Shown here piece by piece: positions 45,560 to 55,749 of a stretch of 64,000 bases of DNA (position 1 is the stretch's first letter; every line of letters begins with the position of its first letter). A program made the position numbers and the translations under genes. The DNA comes from Hoplostethus atlanticus (lineage: Eukaryota; Chordata; Actinopteri; Trachichthyiformes; Trachichthyidae), in the NCBI GenBank assembly GCA_034670405.1, contig JAXDDX010000090.1:894501-958500 (forward strand). The letters are read 5' to 3'. The notes under the pieces are model-generated. The model did no database searches. It worked only from the letters and a program-made list of their open reading frames with translations, and was not told where the DNA came from.

Positions 45560-46740
45560 TCATTGTGGGGGGACCAAAAATACACACACACTCACGCTCA
45601 TACACTATCATTCCACCAAACAGCGACAGACTACTTCACTGCACTCAGGCCCCTAATGAAGCAGCTGGCCGGCCTAACGTGATGTTTTTATGCATTTGGA
45701 GGCTCTTATTTTATGTCTTTTGATGAGTGCCGGCTGGATAAACAACGGAGGGAGAGAAAGTGGCGGGGTATTTTTTTTTTTACCATGTGCTTCCCTTTTA
45801 AAATGAAAAAGTTGGAACATAGTAGGGAAAAGGGTTTTGGGAGGGTTTGGGAGGAGAATGCCATTCACATGGTTTAATTATGATGCCATTTGTGCAGACC
45901 CTAAAAGTGCCAAAGTGAGCGTAGAGGCCTATAATGTGACAAATGTCAAAAATGTAATAAAACTGAATGGAATGAAGCCTATAGCATAAAACGGTAATAA
46001 TGTAATAAGTCATAATGTTATTGAGTGGTTATTACATTGCTGAATAATGTAATAACACTTTGTCTTCTCCACATCAAGCAAGAAGTAAGATTACCCCTGA
46101 GAGTAATATTCAACTGGGCTAAACTTTTATATATATTTTAACTTTTATACTTTTGTCTTCTGAAAACCTTGTAAATCACGTTTTAACTTCAACTGAAGGA
46201 TTAAATGGTCTGAATCCCTTTCAAACCCCATTGGACAGACACAGAAATGAATGGTGGTCGATCTTTGGATTAGAGACGGATTAGAGACGATTCGTTTCTT
46301 TGGCACGTGTTGTGTTATAGGCCCCATCAAGGTTAGGAGGAACAGTTACCACTGGGAAATAAAGAAAGACAGAGAGATTGAAAGAACGAAAAAGAAAGAC
46401 AAAGACCGAAAGACAGAAATCATCAAAACAGCTTTGACGTTATCCCTCCCTGGAGAAGCGCGGCCATTTGCAGATAAATGAAGGGCCTTATTCTAAAGTT
46501 AATTGGATCAACTGGCTTCCCACCTTTGCTGTCATAGGGGTCACCTCAGATATTTCATATCCAGGCAATTATTTGCCGCGCGGCTGTTGTTTTCCTCCGC
46601 CTGCCCACCAGGCAGGCCAAGTGAACGTTGCATTCAGGTTCACCTGGCCTCCGGCGGTAAGCGCACACAGAGCATATAAAGTGAGATGTCTGCTCCGGTG
46701 ACAAAAGCAGACCACTCTCTGCTTGAACTGACTATGACAT
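45560..46740. other. No gene recognised
   Basis: Plain sequence with several 'gtaataa' motifs near 45940-46060. Nothing assigned. Confidence 0.4.

Positions 46741-46742
<2 letters not shown>

Positions 46743-46780
<38 letters not shown>
46743..46780. repeat. (CA)n microsatellite
   Basis: 19 CA units. Confidence 0.96.
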
Positions 46781-46783
<3 letters not shown>

Positions 46784-47064
46784 TCTGGTTTCTGTGCCGG
46801 TGAATAAAACCCCCATTATTCAGTTAATTAATAACTTAATTAAAGCTCGCTGGCACGTCAGCCTTGCTTGATTACATCATTATTAGGAGTAAATGGGGAC
46901 TTCTTTAATGGCACCTTGAGAGAAGGAGAGCGAGAGAGATAGAGAGAGAGTGAAAGCGAGAGATGCTCTTATGGCTTTGGGTGGCTTGCTGTTGCTAAAA
47001 TGCCCAAATAGCCAAGCGATTTGACAGCAAGGGGATGCAATAATTCAGTTCTCAACTCCATTTA

Positions 47065-47584
47065 TTAAAAGGTGCAACGTGTATCATTTTAACATCAATA
47101 ATTTTATGTCACATTAGTGTAGTTACCATAAACAAAACAGACCATCACTAGAAGCCTGTCAGCCTCTACCAGCCTCTACTCTGCATTTTACATTGTGTAC
47201 CACCAGGTCAGATTTGGAGGGAAATCTGTTGTGCGAATTGCTTTACGGCACAAAACAGGAAGAGGGCGCTGTTCTTCCAAACGGAGCTAAAGCTAAAGAG
47301 TTTCTGGGAACGGCAGATGGTGGAAGGAGAGGAAGGAAGATGGAAAAAACACTTCCAACATGTTGATCCTCTTCAGGAAAGACAAAGACACCAGGGAAGG
47401 GGAAGAAGGGACAGAAATGTGGTCTTCATTTTGAGAAAGCACTAACAATACCACCTGGGCGAGATAGAGGCTACCAATCACCTCAGCCATGGTCTTGTTT
47501 GTTTACAGTAACGATACCGAAGTGTCACAATGAATTTGACAATGACATATTGATGTTTAAACATACGACACAAAGCACCTTTAA
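47065..47584. mobile_element. TTAA-flanked non-autonomous DNA element (MITE), complete
   Basis: The left end reads TTAAAAGGTGCAACGTGTAT and goes on to 'aacatcaata'. The reverse complement of the right end reads TTAAAGGTGCTTTGTGTCGT and then also reaches 'aacatcaata'. TTAA at both edges (47065-47068, 47581-47584) is the target duplication expected for piggyBac- or Kolobok-like elements. At 520 bp without coding potential it is non-autonomous. Superfamily not decided. Confidence 0.75.
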
Positions 47585-47589
47585 TGCTG

Positions 47590-49590
47590 GTTTCCACGGC
47601 GACACCCACTCGCCGGACATGCCGGTGACCATTCCATAAACATCACCTGTTATCTGACCGTTACACCGCCCTGTCGACTATTACGCCCCGTCTCAGAGTG
47701 TCCTCTTTATCTCTCAGCACAATGACCGGGGAGAGGACGACGCTAATGAAATTAGCCCCGACAAACCCTTCCATTCTCTCTGTGCCTCATTAAAGCCTGA
47801 TGCCCATTCACTCTGCACCATCCGGCGCCACGCCGCCCACCCTAAATGGGAGCTGTAGAAATCCTGACAAATCCTCCGCCCTCCGTCAGATGAAGTGCCG
47901 GTTGAATGCAGCAGAAAAAGGAGAGGGAAAGGCAGTAATTTGGGAGTGGTGTCGGATGCTGACTTTGAGCTTTGATGAAGATAAACAAACAGAGCGCTGC
48001 GTTCTTGCCTCCTTCACTTGAGAGTTTCCAAAATGAAGCCTTTTTAATCATGGAGCAATCTGGAGAAAGTTGCTCATGCTTGGTTACCTGTTAGATCAAG
48101 AATTTACTTGAAGTTTATTATTACTGATCTCTCAGTACTACTACGACAACTACTACTACTAGAGGGCCATTCAAAGCAGAGTCTACATCTGCCTAAGGAG
48201 CTTAAGCTAACAGAATCACTATCATCTTTGAAATCACTTCTTAAAGCTTTTATATCATATTTTTCCCCTCATATTTTTTGTCTTGTGTCTTGTTTTACTT
48301 GTTTTCATTGGACTTTTCTTGTGTGTTCTGACTTTTCTCGGCAGCAAAGTCCCAATCAAACCCCCCCCCCCCTCCCTCCGCACGCATCATCGGGATCCAC
48401 GTGTGGCAAGCGACAGCGGAGCTCCTACTTTTTGCGGCGAAACGTATCCTTCGTAACTGCTGCTCTGCTGCTCCGTCGACCTACCGGCATCCTCGCCGTC
48501 TCTAATTGAAACTCCATTAGGTCAGTTCCCTTATGTTGGTCTGTGTGGAGTAGGAATGCATTAACACAAATTGCCTCTTGCGCTGTGCGGGTGCATGCAA
48601 GAGAGAGAGGGGGGAGGGTCGGGGGTGCGAATGTATGTAAAATGAGAAAGCGAGTAAAGTAAAGTAGATACTAAACTTGTCTGGGCTCCTGGAAATGAAT
48701 CGCAGCGCAATAATAAATGCGTTTGGGGGCCGTCTGGAGGGACTTCGCCGTTTGTGGGAAATAGCTTCTCTTAAGTGGATTTTATTGTTTCCCTTTTTCC
48801 TCTGAATCCTTTTTGTTGGTTGTTTCTTTCTTTTTTTTTGTCTTAGTAGATGAAGAATAATCGGCGAGGAGCAAGGCCGGGTACTTCGTTTAAGCAGATG
48901 CTCGCTTATAACCTGGGCATTAAGGAGCCAGCTGCATCTTTTGTCCAAATTTGCCGATCCCGCTGTTAAATCCTTGTTTATTTTTACGCACTCCGGCACA
49001 GTGGGGGGGCTAGATGGAGCTTGGAGGTGCAATTTTCAACTGCAACTGCACCCAGTGGTAATATGGTAATCAAACTAAACAGCTATATTACCTGTATTAT
49101 CTCGTTGCCGTGAGTGTGACCTGCCGCTATTTCATTACCAAGGGTGGGAAATGGTTAGGAAGGATGGTAAATTCATTCACACGCTGTAATGAAGTAAATG
49201 TCTGAGCTACTCTTCATGAAGAGTATTTCTTTTTTTTACTCTACTACATTTTCAAAAGACTACTTGTTACACAAGCTTTATTTAACACCTGCAGTCACTA
49301 GAAGAAAGAAAGGGTTTGTGAGCATTAGCGTCTATCTATTTTTGTTATTCCGTGACCGTTTTGTAACTGAATACTTTTGCAGTCGTTTTTGATTTAGCGC
49401 CCCGCTGTTAGGCTTCTTCTCGGAAAAGGTGACAATTGCTCTGTTGGGGTGATCATTTTGTGAAGAAAGCCCTGTGTGTCTAACTCCACAGGGACATGGA
49501 GCTCGGATCATCACGCTGACGGAAATACTCTCAAACCAAAAAACAAAGAGAGAGAGAGAACTTTGAAGTTGTCTGTCGACTCAGCGAGAT
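47590..49590. other. No gene recognised
   Basis: 2 kb including a 12-C run at about 48361. The 171-residue minus frame at 48517-49032 has no recognisable domain, is rich in Arg/Lys/Ser and Pro, and is judged fortuitous. Confidence 0.4.
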
Positions 49591-49599
49591 CACCTGTCA

Positions 49600-49825
49600 A
49601 TCAAACAGTGTGTCCAGTACTGTGACGTCTTTCTCCTTGGATTTTCCTGTTGATGGAGTTTGGAGTTTCTGTAGGTGGCGCATCACTTCCTGTGCACCCT
49701 AGGATTTCTCCCAGGAAAGACCTACCTGACACCGGGTGTTTAGAATAGCAATAGCAATCAAACAGAGAGTAGCAAAATGGACATTTACTTATCTGAAAAG
49801 GTTGTGGATTATTACTTTAACCTGT
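49600..49825 (+). repeat. Dispersed repeat R4 with its core deleted
   Basis: 'tccagtactgtgacgtcttt', 'ctccttggattttcctgttg' and 'atggagtttggagtttctgt' followed by 'aggtggcgc' match the left part of R4. The sequence then jumps to 'atcacttcctgtgcacc' and 'cctacctgacaccgggtgtt'. The roughly 90-100 bp between GC dinucleotides in other copies is absent here, consistent with a deletion at a 2-bp microhomology. Confidence 0.7.
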
Positions 49826-49829
49826 TGCA

Positions 49830-50630
49830 CTTATGCACACACTCACAAATACACTGACTTTTGGCGAACCCACCATTCAGTTATCAGGTCCATCAATGCA
49901 CGAGTCAGTCATACAGTCAACCAGTCAGTCATACTGTCAAATGGTCGACAGGGCAGTCAGTCAGTCAGTCAGCCAGCCTGCAAGTTAGTGTATCATAAAG
50001 TGTTAGAGTAAGGTGGCTAACCACAGAACCAGACAGCCACCCATATACTAGTCTGAAGTCTGACTGGAACTATTACAGTATCCACTGCAGGATATAGGGT
50101 ATTGGCTGTTACACTGCAAAAACCCTAGTATATTAGTTTAAATCCTCCACTAGCTCCTCCTTTCCTCCACTAACTCCTCCTTTCCCCAACAAAAAAGAGA
50201 GGAAGAAATACTCAAAACCAGCTCCAGTCTTTTGAAAAATCCAAAATGTCAATGATGCTGATTTCTCCACATACCAGAGGCCCATATCCTCATGCATTAT
50301 TCATTTTTTTCCTTCCTACTCGCAGCAACTTGGTGAGGTCGGCCGTCTCTCCACCATGGAGTTGAAAGCACTATCAGCCAATCAATAGCAAGGAGAGTTC
50401 ACTTGACAACCGACCAACCAGTGACCCGGTACAACAGCAGAGCGTGCAGCCAGCTACAATTGCCCACTCGTTCTTTTTCCCATCCCTCCTGCTCCACTCT
50501 TTCACTAACCTCGATATACACAGTCTACCTCGCCCTCCGGATCTTCTCTGACTACCTATTTTCTTTTTTCTGTCACTTTATTTTTTTCTTTGTCTACTCT
50601 TCCTAATATTGCCCTTTTGTTTTTCAGTTC
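49830..50630. other. No gene recognised
   Basis: Includes short direct repeats of 'cagtcagt' (49910-49975). Otherwise plain. Confidence 0.4.
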
Positions 50631-50637
50631 ACAAAGT

Positions 50638-50638
<1 letters not shown>

Positions 50639-50662
<24 letters not shown>
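50639..50662. repeat. (CT)n microsatellite
   Basis: 12 CT units. Short CA tracts follow at about 50770-50800. Confidence 0.95.
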
Positions 50663-50668
<6 letters not shown>

Positions 50669-50984
50669 GAGGTATTAATGTGTGGTGGCAAAAAAAGCTA
50701 GAATATAGACTGATCGCCCACACACTCTTTCTCTTATGCTTTCCACTATAAATACAAAGCGTGTGACCACACACACACACATACAGACACACACACACAA
50801 CATATGGAGCCAACCCTTAAGACTCGCCATATTGAGGCAGGCAGTAGTCCATGGTGTGTGTGTGGGTGTGTGTGTGAGTAGCACCCTCCCCCAACCATTA
50901 TATAAAATATGTCAGTGCGCCAGCATTATCATTATGAATGCTATTGGTTCTTTATGGCTGAACTTCAAGCTGTACTTGATACGT

Positions 50985-51365
50985 TTTCCGCACGTTGGCG
51001 CCCCCAAATGGTGACGAGAGGGAACTGCTGACTGTTTTTAAGTACTTTGAATTTTAAGGAAATAGAAAATAGAACTACCCAGAAATCCTGTGAGGTGATG
51101 TCAGTAAACTAAATGTCTTCTTTTAATGTCTGGTGGGGTGGAGGCGATGTGAAGAGGTTCCACCTTTGTTGGTGAGTCCACCTTCACTGCTGTTTAGGAG
51201 CTACTAGATACTAGATACTAATTTTGATTCATCACTTCCTGTGTGGAGAAGATTTCCCACCAGAATTGAATTTGGACAAATAGGGTGAATCTACAGTGTC
51301 TCAATTAGTGATGAGACTCTCTTCTCTGTTGCAATCCCACTTTGTGATTTAAGCTGATAAGATGA
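50985..51365 (+). repeat. R1 family copy
   Basis: 'ttttccgcacgttggcgccc' with 'ccaaatggtgacgag', then 'gatgtcagtaaactaaatgt', 'attcatcacttcctgtgtgg', 'ctctgttgcaatcccacttt' and 'gtgatttaagc' follow the R1 order seen (inverted) at 55812-56115. The terminal AGCTGCAC motifs are not visible, so both tips are lost. Confidence 0.7.
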
Positions 51366-51369
51366 TAAA

Positions 51370-52335
51370 ATCTTGAAAATGAAAATCTTCTGAAACGTCT
51401 TCAGAGACCTTACGTTTAATCCTAACGTTAAACAGAGAGGAGGCAAAAGAACTTGTAAAATGATTTGTGCAATCATTGATTGAAAAAAAAGTGATTCATT
51501 GTCTTTGGTGATTCATTGTCACCTCGGCCACTCACACTCACAGTCGCATGTCCCGATCATGTCAGCTTTTTTTATGTTCAATGTAAAAAGTCCTGTAGAT
51601 TTTCGTTTGGGAGATAGTGAGAGAAAAGAGCGTCAAAGAAAAAAAAAGTCTGCAAGAGAGAAGGGAAGAAAGGGATGTGAAAAAAGTACTGGGTAACCTT
51701 AGAAACAGTTCCCTTGGAAACTGCGGAGGAAAGCAACTCTGCAACTTCTGCAGAGGGATACAAGTTCAGAGAGAGAATAACAAAAAGAGAGTGCAGACTA
51801 GGGGAGAAAGAAAATGTGGAGATGATGTTAACTTTGATTACAGATGACAAATGATCTTTGCATTCCTATGAAAGCGTCTCTGACATATTCAGCCAGAATA
51901 ATGAGTGAAAACTAAGAGACCGAGAGCGACTGGCTTCAACTGCAAAAAAAAAGTATTCTTGGTAACAGCTCTCACCCTGGTGAAGAGGGATTCACTTGGG
52001 ATAAGATGTTTATATGTGTTTTCATTTTATGATCACAAAAAAACAGTGTAAATAAACAAAATATTATGGAAGATGTCGCACAGAGAAACCACATCAAGAG
52101 GGATAAAGTAACTACATGCCTCAGTAAACCGGGTAATATCAACACATACTTACACACAACACATATCTTATCTGTCTAGAAGTATCGTCCAATGTGCATT
52201 TTGTAACAAAGCTCTTCTGCAGGTCTGTGCATGTCTGTGTTTTGCTGTATTTCTGTGCACAAACTCCTAATATACTGCCGGATTCACATTTGGGATTCAA
52301 TCCTCTCCGATGGTGAAGACCTTTCTAGTCAACGC
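51370..52335. other. No gene recognised
   Basis: Plain AT-rich sequence. Nothing assigned. Confidence 0.4.
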
Positions 52336-52339
52336 TAGC

Positions 52340-52475
52340 CTTGTGTGGCTAAATGGGTAGAGCGTGCCGTCAACACTGCTACAAATAAAGGTTCTACTCC
52401 CACCAGGGCCATTCATACCAAAAATACACGTACTCGACAATATTAAGGCATGTTGGATGACGGCATCGGGTGTTA
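52340..52475 (+). mobile_element. tRNA-derived SINE remnant
   Basis: 'tgtggctaaatgggtagagc' is an A-box region like that of a tRNA (compare TGGCTCAGTGGTAGAGC). 'aaggttctactcccaccagg' with 'gccattcataccaaaaatac' is the B-box region and body of a SINE type I recognise from fish. The B box has CTACTCC in place of CGANTCC and the anticodon arm is unpaired, so it is not a functional tRNA gene. It ends about 50 bp before the next element. Confidence 0.6.
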
Positions 52476-52841
52476 GTGCTCCAGTATCTGTACGATGTTG
52501 GTTGGTTCCTTTCAGCATGGAACTTAAAGGTCCCATATTATGGAAAATGGCTTATTCCTGGCGCTTATACATGTTCCACAGGAAATCATTTACCTAAGTA
52601 GCTGAGAAAATTTGAAATCTGGAAGTCAACACGTTTTTCTGTATTTTCCTTTTTCCAAAAACGGTGCCAAAGATAGGAGAAAAACAGGCCGTTTCAGAAA
52701 GTAGCCCCTTTGGACGTCATAACGGGCGCTTCTTAACATAATCCAGCCCCTCTCAGAGCATGCCCACGCCCAGGTGAACAACCAATCCCATTTACCTCGT
52801 CTCAAAATGCAGCTCACGGCAGTGCCGCAAGCCGTTGCTTA

Positions 52842-53089
52842 TGGTGCATTCCATTGTACTCGGAAATCGATAATTCCAAGTCGGTATTCCTAACTTCCAA
52901 TCTAAATGTGTTCCAGTGCATCTGCTCGGGAAAACATAATCGCCCGCAGCAAACTCATGTTTGTATGGCAAGTCTCAGAATGTTACAAGCATCTAAACTC
53001 AACATCAACTACTACAGCGCCATTAGTGAAGAGAATCGGCGCATATCACATTCGGACACCTTTTTTTCCAAGTACACTGGAATGCACCA
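52842..53089. mobile_element. MITE with TTA target duplication, inside the TTAA element
   Basis: The left end TGGTGCATTCCATTGTACTC with GGAAA is inverted at the right end (reverse complement TGGTGCATTCCAGTGTACTT with GGAAA). TTA lies directly outside both ends (52839-52841 and 53090-53092). A 3-bp TWA target duplication is typical of PIF/Harbinger, so I infer a Harbinger-type MITE of 248 bp. Non-coding. Confidence 0.75.
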
Positions 53090-53750
53090 TTACTTTGCGA
53101 CCAGTGAAGCTAAAACAACAACATATCTACGGCGATATATCAACTCTCCAGTTATTATTTTGTAGGATGCAGGCAGCAACATAGATCCCTGCACAGTCTC
53201 CCAACACGCGAAAATGCAGGACAGAGCGGATTAATTTTATTTTTAACGGCAACGGCTACAGTTTTTTCTGTGTGTGATGATCAGTCCTCAGACTGCTTGA
53301 GCAACGGCAGGATTAGCATCTAAATTGGAGCTTAAAGATGGAGCAATTCATAAGGTACGTGACCCATCTGCAAAATTGGAATCTGTAAGTGTCACCATGT
53401 TTTGATTTAATTTACCAAATTAGTCTGGTTAGTATATTCACTGCTGGTTAGCTAACGAGCTAGCGGGGCTAGCCACGGGCTTGTTGGGCATGGAAGAAGT
53501 AAGAAAACTAAAGCTGGAGTCATTAAAAGTAAAGTAAAGTAAAAGTAAAGTTATTGGTTGGAGTCAGGACTCATCTTAAAGTTATTTGTTGGGACCAGTG
53601 TCTGTTTTATAAGTCTGTTGAACGTGTCAGGCTTGGTAAACTTTAGCCACCATTAGTACAATCGCGTTTGGTTGTTTGGCTGCGCTGTTTGGATGCAAAT
53701 AGATTTCATCCAATAATATATTGGCTAACTAGCTCAACAAAATTGTCAAT

Positions 53751-53755
53751 CCTAG
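53751..53755. repeat. Left 5-bp target-site duplication of the LTR element
   Basis: CCTAG directly before the 5' LTR; the same CCTAG follows the 3' LTR at 55167-55171. Confidence 0.93.
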
Positions 53756-54328
53756 TGTGGCGGACTGGAGGGAGGGTGGGGGGAGGCTTAATTGGATCCA
53801 GGAGAGAGGTGAGTTAGTGGACTGCTTCTTTCCTGGATCCGGTTCCAGCTGCAGCCAGTTGGGACTGATTGCAGCTGGGGCCTTTTTAACGTGTGTGTGA
53901 ATGTGAGTGTGAGAGAGGGACGCGCCAGTGTGAGAGGCTGGCGCGTGGATGCGGAGAGATCGGGGGCCAGCACCAGCGGGAGCGACGGAGCGGGAGCGGG
54001 CCGTCTCCTGCCGCGGCGTCCGGCGGAGGTCCGCGGAGGACGCAGTCGGGAGCCACCTGCAAGGGCTGACCAGTCGGGGTTGGGGCAGGATGCCCCTGGA
54101 AGCCCGGCAGGCTGGGGCAGCCTTGGGGCTCCGCGGCTGGCCCACCGGGACCGAAGGAGGGCGCCGGCGGAGGGAGACGGCGCCGACGGCGCGCTGCCGT
54201 CGAGACCCGGGCCGGGTTTATTGTTGGTATTGTTGTGTGGACAATAAAACGGCCCTGCTGGCCCATTAACTCTCCCCTGCCTATGTCTCTGTCTGTCAAG
54301 GACCCCGGTTATGTGGCACCCTGCCACA
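53756..54328 (+). repeat. 5' LTR of the miniature retroelement
   Basis: Starts TGTGGCGGACTGG and ends CTGCCACA. It contains two hairpins in its first part: GGATCCAGGA/TCCTGGATCC at 53794-53803 and 53831-53840, and CCAGCTGCA/TGCAGCTGG at 53845-53853 and 53870-53878. There is a TTTTTAA-like stretch at 53882-53888, a very CpG-rich middle (53940-54210) and an AATAAA polyadenylation signal at 54243-54248. These suit U3, R and U5 in that order. The roughly 118-residue open frame inside (53891-54247) exists in the other LTR too but has no known domain. Confidence 0.92.
54243..54248 (+). promoter_or_regulatory. AATAAA polyadenylation signal in the 5' LTR
   Basis: 'gacAATAAAacggccctgct' is matched exactly by the 3' LTR at 55081-55086. 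The latter would act for the element's own RNA. Confidence 0.7.
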
Positions 54329-54330
54329 TT

Positions 54331-54352
54331 TGGTTCCCTGACCGGGAATCGA
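54331..54352 (+). promoter_or_regulatory. Primer binding site for tRNA-Glu
   Basis: TGGTTCCCTGACCGGGAATC plus GA begins 2 nt after the LTR. It is the exact complement, over 22 nt, of the 3' end of the vertebrate tRNA-Glu (…TCGATTCCCGGTCAGGGAA plus CCA) as I know that tRNA. This explains priming of reverse transcription and fixes the element's plus-strand orientation. Confidence 0.9.
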
Positions 54353-54594
54353 CAGGCAGAGACGGGAGAACAGCGCCATCGCCGTGCCGTCGTGGCGACA
54401 CCAGCGGCCAGGGGACGGACGGTGATGGCAAGGCGCCTCCCTCACCACCTCGCAGCATCACCTGGCCCCACCGACTCCGAGCCGTTCCGGGCGGGACCTT
54501 ATCGCCTTCTTCCTCGCTCTCAAATGGGGGGGAGGGAGGGGGGGAGTTGGCTTCGGCCGGACGGCTCCCCAGCCTCAGTTTGGCGGTGGGGGTA
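54353..54594 (+). other. Interior of the miniature retroelement, with polypurine stretch
   Basis: 242 bp without a recognisable protein. The 'atggcaaggcgcctccctca' frame may be a residue of a lost gag start but shows no motif. Purine-rich 'atgggggggagggagggggg' at about 54524-54544 and 'ggcggtgggggta' just before the 3' LTR are candidates for the polypurine tract that primes plus-strand synthesis; the latter is in the expected place. Confidence 0.6.
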
Positions 54595-55166
54595 TGTGGC
54601 GGACTGGAGGGAGGGTGGGGGGAGGCTTAATTGGATCCAGGAGAGAGGTGAGTTAGTGGACTGCTTCTTTCCTGGATCCGGTTCCAGCTGCAGCCAGTTG
54701 GGACTGATTGCAGCTGGGGCCTTTTTAACGTGTGTGTGAATGTGAGTGTGAGAGAGGGACGCGCCAGTGTGAGAGGCTGGCGCGTGGATGCGGAGAGATC
54801 GGGGGCCAGCACCAGCGGGAGCGACGGAGCGGGAGCGGGCCGTCTCCTGCCGCGGCGTCCGGCGGAGGTCCGCGGAGGACGCAGTCGGGAGCCACCTGCA
54901 AGGGCTGACCAGTCGGGGTTGGGGCAGGACGCCCCTGGAAGCCTGGCAGGCTGGGGCAGCCTTGGGGCTCCGCGGCTGGCCCACCGGGACCGAAGGAGGG
55001 CGCCGGCGGAGGGAGACGGCGCCGACGGCGCGCTGCCGTCAAGACCCGGGCCGTTGGTATTGTGTGCGGTATTGTTGGACAATAAAACGGCCCTGCTGGC
55101 CCATTAACTCTCCCCTGCCTATGTCTCTGTCTGTCAAGGACCCCGGTTATGTGGCACTCTGCCACA
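54595..55166 (+). repeat. 3' LTR of the miniature retroelement
   Basis: Nearly identical to the 5' LTR. I find four single-base differences (for example 'caggatgcc' versus 'caggacgcc', 'gtcgag' versus 'gtcaag') and one small rearranged stretch near 'cgggccg…ttggtattg'. Three of the four substitutions are C/T or G/A at CpG. AATAAA is at 55081-55086. Confidence 0.92.
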
Positions 55167-55171
55167 CCTAG
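55167..55171. repeat. Right 5-bp target-site duplication of the LTR element
   Basis: CCTAG immediately after GCCACA, identical to 53751-53755. Confidence 0.93.
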
Positions 55172-55493
55172 CTTGTCTGCAAGTTGTATTCAATAAGCTT
55201 ATGGACATGAGCCATAAATAGACCGGCTACAGCAGAGAGTGTCACTCACACACCCACATACACACACACAAGGGACAAAAGTACAATATTACACAGAATT
55301 GTTATCATTGAGAAACTAAGTGGAACTGCCTCAGCTGCCTCTTCCCATTCTGGGTCCGACTCCGGCTCAAACATGTACGGTCTCAGTGTTGGTTCTGGAG
55401 CGGCCGCCATGGTTATGGTAGATTTCTGCATCAAGCTTATTTGTTTACCTTGAGCAGCATGGGCGCTCTGCTCTCCGCCTCTGCCAGGCGATT

Positions 55494-55589
55494 GCGTGGA
55501 GGTTGTATGTAATGAGCACTGCTCTGATTGGCCGCATGAGGCGTGAGGCGGCCAATCAGAGCAGTGCTCATTACATACAACCTCCACGC
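55494..55589. repeat. Perfect 42-bp inverted repeat with 12-nt loop
   Basis: The arm at 55494-55535 (starting gcgtggaggttgtatgtaat) and the arm at 55548-55589 (starting gcggccaatcagagcagtgc) are exact reverse complements over 42 bp. The loop 'atgaggcgtgag' separates them. It lies inside the right part of the TTAA element at 52524-55753. It would extrude as a strong hairpin. No terminator or miRNA role is claimed. Confidence 0.95.
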
Positions 55590-55749
55590 CCTCAAAACAG
55601 CCTGTTCTTTACAATGGAGAAAATTAGAGACTGAAACACACACCACAGAAGCTGGTTTTAGGATTTTTTTTGATATAGACTTCACAAACGTCTTGTAAAG
55701 ACCCCCAGGAACAGTTTAAATAGCCCAAAATGAGTACAATACCCCCCCT

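Larger units (their letters stand above)
53756..55166 (+). mobile_element. Miniature LTR retroelement (TRIM-like), structurally complete
   Basis: 1,411 bp in total: 5' LTR 53756-54328 (573 bp), interior 54329-54594 (266 bp), 3' LTR 54595-55166 (572 bp), flanked by CCTAG duplications. The LTRs start TGTGGC and end GCCACA. A 22-nt primer binding site for tRNA-Glu follows the 5' LTR and purine-rich DNA precedes the 3' LTR. The interior is far too short for gag or pol, so the element would have to be moved by proteins from another element. The 5-bp duplication fits Ty3/gypsy-like elements, but the superfamily is inferred only from this and the PBS. It lies inside the TTAA element. Confidence 0.93.

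Noticed and set aside
48517..49032. 171-residue minus-strand frame
   Set aside because: No domain, low-complexity basic and Pro/Ser-rich segments, no supporting neighbours or splice context.
52340..52410. Possible functional tRNA gene at 52.3 kb
   Set aside because: The A-box region resembles a tRNA, but the B box is mutated and the body continues as a SINE.
54331..54352. Part of a tRNA-Glu gene
   Set aside because: Only the 3'-terminal 22 nt are present, as the complement and including the positions for CCA. Its place right after an LTR makes it a primer binding site.
53788..55165. Pairs of 118-179-residue frames in the GC-rich LTR region
   Set aside because: They occur twice only because the LTR occurs twice, in several overlapping phases on both strands, with no recognisable domain. 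High GC content alone makes stop codons rare.
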